Shown here: positions 56,241 through 64,000 of the stretch, one piece after another
Layout of the letters: the number at the start of each line of letters is the position of its first letter
How positions within the stretch are numbered: the first letter of the stretch is position 1
Source: Batkoa obscura
Taxonomy: Eukaryota; Entomophthoromycota; Entomophthoromycetes; Entomophthorales; Batkoaceae
DNA: 64,000 nt
NCBI GenBank assembly: GCA_030770535.1
Contig: JASVEC010000053.1
Span: forward strand, 166,049 to 230,048
Direction: 5' to 3'
Made by a program: the position numbers and the translations under genes
The notes under the pieces: generated by a model
What the model was told of the DNA's origin: nothing
Database searches by the model: none
The model's input: the letters and a program-made list of their open reading frames with translations, nothing else

Positions 56241-58750
56241 TTAAAGTTCAGGCTTTGAAACATTTTTCAATTCAGCATTTACCTTATCTAATCGCTTTTG
56301 CCATTTATCCTTATTCTTTAGTTTCTCTTTAATTTCTATGATTTCTTTTGAAATAGTGGTATGACGTAATTCATCAGAACCAATAGACGATAATTCATAT
56401 TTACCTTTATCACCTCCTTCCAATTTAAGTAAATGATTATGATATTTAAGAAGAGATGGTCGATGTGAAATTGTAATTAAAGTTATTCCTGTTTCTTTAG
56501 CATAGTTATACATTAAACCCTCAACATCGGAACTAACTGCACTTGTACCTAAATTAAAGTTAGATAATAAATATTATAATCCTAAAAGTTATACATTCGT
56601 CTAAAATCGCAAATTTAGCCTTATGGTAAAATAAACGTGACATTCCTAACTATTTTATATTTTAAATATTTTAAATAAAATAAAGTAAAATATATACTCT
56701 TTGTTTTTCTCCTCCTGAAAATACATCCTTCCATTCTTTAATTGTATCGAAGCCGCCTTCTCTTTCAGGAATATGTTCAAGATGAACTTCTTTTAAAATT
56801 TTCAATAAATCGTCGTCAGTTACATTAAGTCGTTGCATGTCTTCTTGGGTATGTGGATAAATTATTCTAATATATTATTAATAACTCTGTAATTCTAAAA
56901 AATTAAAATTACTGTTCTCTTAAATTTCCTAAGGAGAGGTATGGTTTTTGAGGAACAAAAAAAACATCATCTTGTTCAGGACATTTAATTTGTCCACCTA
57001 AAAAAGCTAGTTAAGTAATTAAAATTATAATAAGTTATTAAATTACTGAATACTGGCCATAAACCAGCAAGTACTCTTGCTATTGCAGTTTTTCCTACTC
57101 CATTTGGGCCAGTAATTAATAAGTGTTCTCCAGGCTTAACATTTAGATTAAGGTCTTTTACTAAAATATCTCCGCCATTTGGATTACCAGGATTTGGGGT
57201 AACAATAGGTACATGCTCAAAGCATACACCGTTTTCGCCTACTACTCTTTGTCCTTTAATATTGTCCAAAGTAAAAAGTTCATCCAAAAGCTCATCTTTA
57301 GTTATTGTAGCAGTACTTGAATCGTATTTATTATTACGTAGTAAATGTAAAGTTGAAATTAAGGTATATACACGATGAGTATACCCTGCTAATTCTGCTA
57401 ATTCCTTATAAGAATACATAATTCTACCACCAGCATCTCCTAATGACATCATTAATCTATAGATTTAATTATTAACATTAATATTAATATCATAAGAATA
57501 AAATATAATAAACTACCTCTTATTTGTAATAAAGTCTTGGGTCCTTGATGCTGCTTTAGCACTACTGCTTGATTTTGTTGGGTGGGATTCAGGTAACCAG
57601 TGTGGTTTAAATACAGGAACAGCACACAAAACTAATCCTACAGCAGACCAACAGTACTTAATTACAAAATCTTCTAGCATGTTATAGTTAATTCTTGCTC
57701 TAAATATAGAATTAATGTGTTTGATAAGATTCAAGTAAGATTTGTCTAAAATTGTTTTTTCTAAACTTCCGCCATGATAAAATGCTACTTCTTCAGCATT
57801 AGTAATTAACCTAGAATGAGCACCGCGGAATTCGCCCTTAATTAAAATATTAACAAATTATGTTTAAAAAAGATTTTACGTACCTCTAGCTGTGTCTGTT
57901 GAGCAACTAATTTTCCGAATGGGGGAGAAATTTTACGTAAAAATGATACTGTAGCAGTGTATATCAACATCATAGCAAATGTACCGCCAAGTCCAATATT
58001 TTTAGATAATTGATAATTAAAAATTATTAAGTCTAAAGTTGGTTTACCAAGGTTTGAATAAAGCCCTGATAAGGATTCAGAAAATCTTGAGATATCAGAC
58101 GTAATGTATTGATCTGGACCTTCTACTCTTCGATCTAGATTTAATAGTTTATAAAATGTCATATCATTTCCAAGATAAAGAGAATGGCAATAATCCACAA
58201 GTTTTGTTCTAAAGCTTATAGTGAGCTTAGATTGCAGATATTTAATCATACTATTGGTATAAGTAGCAGGCACTGCAACTGCGAACCAAAGACCAATAGA
58301 TCTAAAAAACTTTTTTGCATCTTTGTTTACTAAATCTCTTACAATTCTACCATCAACTCTAGCAACCACTAATGACAAATATGTACGAAGAAGTAAAAAG
58401 ATAGTATGTAATACTAAAGTAAGGATGGTTCTATCCTTTAATATTGTACCAGGAGGTATTAATATTTTAAAAATGGACTTAATTTGAGCAAAAAATTGGC
58501 TATTTACTGCTACTTTGGAATTACGTGCTGGGAAATTTTTAGCGTGACTGTTTAGCTCATCCTCTGGTATACATTTTGAAGTTGTTGGTCCTACTATATC
58601 CTTCTTCTTTCTATATGCTTGAATTCTTTTCCATACTACTAAGTTATGAATGACAATCGCAATTATAGTTCCGGAGGTGACTACTTTATAGTTTCCTAAA
58701 ATAGTTCTCCACCAATTCCACCCATCTATCAGTTTAGAGTTTGTTGTCAT
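56241..58750 (-). CDS. Peroxisomal ABC half-transporter (ABCD/PXA family)
   Basis: Model: complement(join(56241..56548, 56595..56649, 56698..56866, 56913..56997, 57047..57456, 57517..57836, 57884..58750)), 737 aa (human ABCD1 is 745). The N-terminal half carries the membrane domain with the ABCD-specific segments [20 protein letters not shown] and, across the first splice junction, [20 protein letters not shown] followed by AFYHGG. The nucleotide-binding domain has Walker [10 protein letters not shown] (512-520), a Q-loop region [20 protein letters not shown], signature SGGEKQR and Walker B FAILDECTSAV, which is itself split by an intron. A H-loop SHRPSL follows. The family imports long-chain fatty acyl-CoA into peroxisomes as a dimer. 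The C-terminal 60 residues are charged and helical. Confidence 0.93.
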
Positions 58751-59403
58751 TAAAATATTAAAAATAAAAGTAATATGAAATTATTCAAAAAAGTATCAAA
58801 TAGATTACAAAATAGTTATACTTAATGCTTATAATTTATACTAATCTATTTGATCTTTATTACCGCCATATGGCTGTTTTAAATTAATCCAATAACTTCT
58901 AAATTTCAACTTTTCTGTTGAAAATTAAACAAATTTTGGGCAATAATCCTTATTGAAAATTAAATATCCAAATAGTTTACAAATCAAAAGAATAAAAATA
59001 TCATTAGGATTATACTGTTCGTTTAAGTAATTTGAATAATTTCGAAAAATCATATAAATTGTACACAACTTATATCTAAAGTATATTAGTTTATTATTAA
59101 TTATAATAAACTAATTTAAATAATAATATGTAATTAAACTATTTTATATTTAAATATAGTTTTTTGTAATTTTTATTTTTGCATTATCATAAAGTATAAA
59201 GAACAAAGAATAAAGCAATAATATAAAGATAAATGCTATATAAGGGAATAATCGTAGTTTTTGTGTTTACCTTTAAAATTATGTGAACACTTACATTTTG
59301 ATTGGACTAAACTAGAGTAAGTTTAATAGCCTATTTATAGGTTAAATTCAGTAAGTTGAAAATATCTTCACTTCATTTATTTGATAATTCCTTGTTAAAT
59401 TTA
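58751..59403. other. Divergent promoter region
   Basis: A/T-rich spacer between the ABCD and FYR-domain genes. It contains TTTTTGCAT at 59176, the reverse of the ATGCAAAAA seen upstream of other genes. Confidence 0.4.
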
Positions 59404-60622
59404 ATGATTCAAAACAATTACTCGAGAAATTTAAAATCTAAAATGCAAGGTCAAAGTTCGCACGATGATCCAGCTATCAGTATAAAAGATAAATATAAGA
59501 ATGCTAAGTATAAATTAAAAGCATTAGAGAAGGTAATCTAAATTATACATATATACATTTTTAAGTAACATTTTGTAAAGAAAAATGAGAATGCTTTAGA
59601 AGAATTGCGCCAAGCAGAAAAAGAGATAAAGCGGCTTAGGAATATTCAAAGGTTAGTTGACATATATTTGATTTTATGGTTACTAATTATTCTATAGAAA
59701 ATCTTTAAATAGGTTGGCTGAGAAACAAATGGATTTAGAACCCACTTCTGAAGAAGATAACTCAGAAATTCACGACCCAGAAATGATTAAACGATATCAA
59801 AATTCAGGGACTTTAAATAATAATACCAAGAGTAAGAGTGTATCAAATAAAAAGAATGAAAAAGGTTCTGAGCCAGGGAATAAAGGAAATACCACCAAAG
59901 CAAAAAAGAAATCAAGGCAAGATAGAGAAGGACCTAGAAAGGTAATGCATATACCAAGAGATGACGACGGAAACATTATTTTGCCATGTAAAGTTGGAAT
60001 TTATACTATTTTGGATCTTGGAACTGTGGATTATAACAGAGAGACATTCCATTCTCCTAGGTATATTTATCCTATTGGATTGAAAATTATGCGTTACTAC
60101 AGGAGCACAGTAAACCCTCATGCTCAAGCATGCTATACTGCAAGTATTGAAGATAATGGTACTGGCCCAATTTTTCAAGTAGTTGGTGATGATAACCCCA
60201 AAAAATTTGTTAGCGATACATCCTCTGGAGCTTGGGCTCAAGTTATCAAAGAAGCAACAAAAGTACGGAACTTAACTGTTACAAACTCAGGCTCCGGTCC
60301 AGAATTTTATGGATTAGCTCACCCTACTATTGCTTATATGATACAATCTTTACCAAATTCGGAAAAGTGTAAAAACTATAAAACTCAACTGTTTGAATTC
60401 CTTCCTGCAACCAACCAAAGTAGGACTTGGGTTGCCCCACCATTACCTAATAAAGCCACACCTCCAACTATTGAACCAGAAGATAATTTAAGTAGACATG
60501 ATATAGAACCTCCAATAGTCGAACCAGAATACAATTCAAGTAAACTTGATGTGACGCCACAACTAGAGGAAGCTATTGAAAAACCAAACTCACCTCCGAG
60601 AAGGAGGAGAATTTGGGAATAA
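59404..60622 (+). CDS. FYRN/FYRC-domain nuclear protein (TBRG1-like)
   Basis: Model: join(59404..59532, 59581..59651, 59698..60622), 374 aa. The open frame extends upstream to a TTG, so I start at the first in-frame ATG (59404); the ATG at 59443 is also possible. The N-terminal 55 residues form a coiled coil (KYKNAKYKLKALEK, ALEELRQAEKEIKRLRNIQR). A Lys/Ser/Asn-rich linker precedes FYRN (GIYTILDLGTVDYNRETFHS, then PRYIYPIGLKIMRYYRS) and FYRC (CYTASIEDNGTGPIFQVVGD, then SGPEFYGLAHPTIAYMIQSL). The coiled coil plus FYRN-FYRC without PHD or SET domains matches TBRG1/NIAM and its fungal relatives, which are chromatin-associated. The tail holds Pro/Glu repeats (PTIEPEDN..., PPIVEPEYN...) and ends RRRRIWE. 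Confidence 0.88.
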
Positions 60623-61189
60623 ATTACTAAATGTTAGATTACTAAAACGAGCGAAACTTTCAACAATACTGTTAATAAACTTTTATATTATATAATATTA
60701 AATAAATAGCATTGAATTGCACGTTAAATTTTTGCTTCAACTTTGATTTTTTAATTTATGGTATCGGTAAATAAAAAAACAACACTACTTTTAATATATT
60801 CATTATAGAAACGTGCATTACTTTCAAACATTATATTTAAGCATATTATTCCAATTGTCTCTAGATAAGGGAAGCACTGGGTATTATTATAAAATTTTGT
60901 ATTAAAAACCATACGTGGACTACATATTATAAGGTTTGATGAAAAAAATCAGATTGGAAAAAACCTAATTTAAATTAGAAAATATATTTAAAGTGAATCA
61001 TCATAGACCATCTTATATATTAATAAGTCTGTAAATTTACTTAAAATTAAGGAAAATCAATTTATAGGTTTAATTTGTAAAATTCATATGATGGTGTTTT
61101 TTTGTCTTTTGTCCGTTTTTATGTAGCGTAAAATTAAAGAAAATTATTAGTTAATGAAAAACAACCATTAATATGTTATTAAATTAAGA

Positions 61190-61289
61190 GATGGGATGTT
61201 TTTTGGTTTCATTATTTTCTGCATTTTTTAAGCCCTATTTGAGCGGAAAGACTGTTAGTAATTCTTAAACAAAAAAATACAGCCCCAGA
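61190..61289 (-). mobile_element. MITE-A copy, reverse
   Basis: GATGGGATGTTTTTTGG start, TTAAGCCCTATTTGAGCGG core, TACAGCCCCAGAT end. Confidence 0.8.
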
Positions 61290-61478
61290 TAAATTATATT
61301 AGAAAAAATCGATTACAAGTTTTAAAATAACAAAAAGCATCTAACCAAGCTGCTTTGGCATTTGTTTAATAAAATCTGCAAAAAATCAAAATTATACATA
61401 ATGAAACATTAAGTTTAAATTGATTTAAGTTATCTAAGTGGCTAATAACATAAAAGTTATGCCAATTAAAATTTAGTA

Positions 61479-61583
61479 TATGGGGATGTATTTTTGTGTT
61501 TAAGAATTTTAGCAACAAATTTTCCGCTTAAATGGCGCTTAAAAAATGGAAAAAATAATGAAGTCAAAAAAAACACTCTCATA
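61479..61583 (+). mobile_element. MITE-A copy, forward
   Basis: TATGGGGATGTATTTTTGTG start, TTTTCCGCTTAAATGGCGCT core, ACACTCTCATATA end. Confidence 0.85.
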
Positions 61584-61693
61584 TATTATAAATAGTATAT
61601 TGATATCAAATAATTACCTGGTTTTTTACTAAAAGTATTAAAAACTATGGTGTAATAAACTAAAATTAAGTTAAGGCCCTATTTTGTAAAATA

Positions 61694-61798
61694 TATGGGG
61701 ATGTTTTTTTTTGATTTCATTACTTCTCCATTTTTTAAGCGCTATTTAAGTAGAAAGGTTGTTATTAAAATTCCTAAACACAAAAATACATCCTTATA
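61694..61798 (-). mobile_element. MITE-A copy, reverse
   Basis: TATGGGGATGTTTTTTTTTG start, AAGCGCTATTTAAGTAG core, ATACATCCTTATA end. Confidence 0.85.
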
Positions 61799-62157
61799 TC
61801 ATAAAAATTAATTTGGGGGGTTTTAGTAGTAAAACTATTATAATAACTAGCTATTATATTATATTTATGCACAGCAATGATAAAAATAAAAAATACATAC
61901 CTAAATTTTAAATTTAAAAATATTAATTAAATTTAAAGTAATTAAGTAAAACTTATACCTAATCAAAACAATATAACATTTATAAATTTTATTAATTGAT
62001 CATATAACTATTTATTAAAAGCATTATTTGATTATTGTATTTGTTTTAATAAAATAATGTCTTTCATTTAATATTTTATAATTGTATTAATTTTAAAATA
62101 AACTCTTTTATTATTTAATTGAGTTTATTTAATTTAGATTAATTTCTAATTTAATTA

Positions 62158-62259
62158 TATGGCAATATATTTTTGTGTTTAAGAATCTTACTAACGATTT
62201 TTCCACTCAAATAGTGCTCAAAAGATGCAAAAAGTGATGAAGCTAAAACATCGCCATTA
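62158..62259 (+). mobile_element. MITE-A copy, forward
   Basis: TATGGCAATATATTTTTGTG start, TTTTCCACTCAAATAGTGCT core, AACATCGCCATTA end. It directly abuts the LTR-like element. Confidence 0.85.
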
Positions 62260-62722
62260 TGAAATATCACTTTGTCAGTCCCATGGTTAATTATAGCATA
62301 ACAATCGCCTAAGCTGTTGTGTTCTCGATTTTAGAGAAAATCAATCCCACGTTCTTAGTTTGATCTGCTATGAAAATTTCTAGCTTCATCCCAAAGAATA
62401 TTATCTTCTTATTTTGGTATTTATACTTTTCAGAGTATAAAAGAGATTTTAGAGTATAGTAACTCAAGGCTTTTTAACTGAATTATTCCTTGATATCTCC
62501 AAACATTTAACAAAGTCACTAAGTTTTCTTAGTAGTAATTTATATAGATTTTGCATTAGTATTGTCTATTCCATTTGTCTTACATAGCCCGTAGCTTATT
62601 ACACACCAACCTTCGTAATCCAAGTCTATCTTAGTCATATAAATTAAGACCTTTAAACTTATAGTGTAGTCAACCCAGTAATAGCTGTTCTTGACTCCAA
62701 ACACTAAGTACTAGATTTCACA
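62258..62722. mobile_element. LTR-like element, copy 4 (fossil, inverted relative to copies 1 and 2)
   Basis: About 465 bp from TATGAAATATCAC to AGATTTCACA, complete at both ends relative to copy 2. It contains GAGTATAAAAGAG. It looks like a solo LTR with no coding region, placed between a whole MITE-A and a half MITE-A. Moderately old. Confidence 0.55.
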
Positions 62723-62779
62723 CTGTTTAAGCAGAAAATTTGTTAGTAAAATTCTTAAACACAAAAATACATCTCCATG
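62722..62779 (-). mobile_element. MITE-A half copy
   Basis: Only the CTGTTTAAGCAGAAAATTTG to ATACATCTCCATGA half is present, truncated at the junction with the LTR-like element. Confidence 0.8.
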
Positions 62780-63039
62780 AAGTAACTAAGCTTTAGGTAT
62801 CAAGTTTTGTAATTAACGTTATATACTAATTTAAAACTATTATTAATATTAGTTTTTAAATAAGCAAAAGTATATTTTTTACTTAAATAATATTTAATAA
62901 AAAAATGATAAAATAAAAGGGACATTTTAAAAATAACAATATAAATATAGAAAATTTTAGGAGCTTACAAAATAAAATAATTTTAATGATATTTGTTAAT
63001 ATTTTTTATTAAAAAAACTTCAATAGTTTTGAAAGCATA

Positions 63040-63141
63040 CATAGATATATTTTTTTGCTTAAAATTTTATCAACAATGTTTCCACTTGAATAGTGCTTAA
63101 AAATATGAAAAGTAATAAAATCAAAAAAACATACTGATATA
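63040..63141 (+). mobile_element. MITE-A copy, forward, closest to the telomere
   Basis: CATAGATATATTTTTTTGCT start, CAACAATGTTTCCACTTG and AGTGCTTAAAAA blocks, ACATACTGATA end. It is more diverged than the other subtelomeric copies. Confidence 0.8.
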
Positions 63142-63183
63142 GTTATGCCTTATGTTTCCAATTGGAGTTTTTAATGTTTCATG

Positions 63184-63961
63184 GTTAGGGTTAGGGTTAG
63201 GGTTAGGGTTAGGGTTAGGGTTAGGGTTAGGGTTAGGGTTAGGGTTAGGGTTAGGGTTAGGGTTAGGGTTAGGGTTAGGGTTAGGGTTAGGGTTAGGGTT
63301 AGGGTTAGGGTTAGGGTTAGGGTTAGGGTTAGGGTTAGGGTTAGGGTTAGGGTTAGGGTTAGGGTTAGGGTTAGGGTTAGGGTTAGGGTTAGGGTTAGGG
63401 TTAGGGTTAGGGTTAGGGTTAGGGTTAGGGTTAGGGTTAGGGTTAGGGTTAGGGTTAGGGTTAGGGTTAGGGTTAGGGTTAGGGTTAGGGTTAGGGTTAG
63501 GGTTAGGGTTAGGGTTAGGGTTAGGGTTAGGGTTAGGGTTAGGGTTAGGGTTAGGGTTAGGGTTAGGGTTAGGGTTAGGGTTAGGGTTAGGGTTAGGGTT
63601 AGGGTTAGGGTTAGGGTTAGGGTTAGGGTTAGGGTTAGGGTTAGGGTTAGGGTTAGGGTTAGGGTTAGGGTTAGGGTTAGGGTTAGGGTTAGGGTTAGGG
63701 TTAGGGTTAGGGTTAGGGTTAGGGTTAGGGTTAGGGTTAGGGTTAGGGTTAGGGTTAGGGTTAGGGTTAGGGTTAGGGTTAGGGTTAGGGTTAGGGTTAG
63801 GGTTAGGGTTAGGGTTAGGGTTAGGGTTAGGGTTAGGGTTAGGGTTAGGGTTAGGGTTAGGGTTAGGGTTAGGGTTAGGGTTAGGGTTAGGGTTAGGGTT
63901 AGGGTTAGGTTAGGTTAGGTTAGGGTTAGGGTTAGGGTTACGGGTTAGGTTAGGGTTAGGG

Positions 63962-64000
<39 letters not shown>
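63184..64000 (+). repeat. Telomere, (TTAGGG)n
   Basis: About 135 units of TTAGGG with the G-rich strand running toward the right end, as expected for a right chromosome end. Units are perfect up to about 63905. Then there are shortened TTAGG units (63905-63922), one TTACGGG near 63939-63945 and one TTTAGGG near 63980. Open frames through this tract (LGLG..., VRVR...) are artefacts. Confidence 0.97.

Larger units (their letters stand above)
60623..63186. other. Subtelomeric repeat cluster
   Basis: No gene seen. Within 2 kb there are five full MITE-A copies, one half copy and one LTR-like element, running to within about 45 bp of the telomere. Confidence 0.7.

Noticed and set aside
249-63141. 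CRISPR-like spaced repeats
   Set aside because: The repeats are dispersed, occur in both orientations, have terminal inverted repeats and lie in a eukaryotic genome; they are MITEs.
63152-63918. Long LGLG and VRVR reading frames
   Set aside because: Translation of TTAGGG telomere repeats.
1-64000. tRNA or rRNA genes
   Set aside because: I looked for T-loop-like GTTCAAATC/GGTTCGA motifs with matching stems and found none convincing; a covariance-model scan would be decisive.

Overview
The window is about 64 kb of very AT-rich eukaryotic DNA (I estimate roughly 25% GC) that ends on the right in a (TTAGGG)n telomere, so it is a chromosome end. The gene set points to an early-diverging fungus with mitochondria. 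Genes are compact with many short introns (about 43-95 nt, mostly GT...AG). There are secreted M28 aminopeptidases, a CsbD/Hmp1-type protein, a fungal-type phosphatidylserine decarboxylase 2, and an EFL (elongation-factor-like) gene of the type that replaces canonical EF-1alpha in some chytrids and zygomycete-grade fungi. A mitochondrial carrier and a B12D/NDUFA4-like protein argue against anaerobic gut fungi. A Conidiobolus-like (Entomophthoromycotina) source is my best guess, but it is only an inference.

Layout. 0-23 kb is gene-poor and rich in mobile elements. It holds a CENP-B-type DNA-binding protein, a CsbD-like protein with a premature stop, a secreted 5'-nucleotidase, a decayed DDE DNA transposon, an M28 aminopeptidase and a roughly 4-kb decayed gene. 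24-31 kb is a gene block: DDB1 (8 exons), a VMA21-like V-ATPase assembly factor and a secreted or ER nucleoside-diphosphatase/apyrase. 31-39 kb is repeat-rich, with a small mitochondrial protein and a second M28 aminopeptidase. 39.8-60.6 kb is a dense, repeat-free block: phosphatidylserine decarboxylase 2, several small proteins, a possible BORCS6-like coiled-coil protein, TTI1, EFL, a mitochondrial NAD/pyrimidine-type carrier, a SNAPC4-like Myb protein, a homeodomain protein, a peroxisomal ABCD transporter and a FYRN/FYRC (TBRG1-like) protein. 60.6-63.2 kb is subtelomere packed with short repeats, followed by about 0.8 kb of telomere.

The most distinctive feature is a family of roughly 100-bp imperfectly palindromic elements (here MITE-A), about 27 copies including fragments. 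They begin and end TATGGGG...CCCCATA, with a conserved AGCGCT centre. They fill the gene-poor parts and are absent from the two main gene blocks. A related 120-130-bp family (MITE-B) has the same kind of end. A decayed DDE transposase at 12.7-15.4 kb is bracketed by inverted copies of that end, which makes it a candidate relative of the autonomous driver. A third repeat of about 465 bp with TG...CA ends (four copies) looks like solo LTRs of an old LTR element.

The housekeeping genes show no operon-like logic. Several neighbours are convergent or closely spaced, for example 58 bp between the homeodomain and ABCD genes. Exon models below come from splice motifs and frame continuity checked by hand; no alignment software was used.
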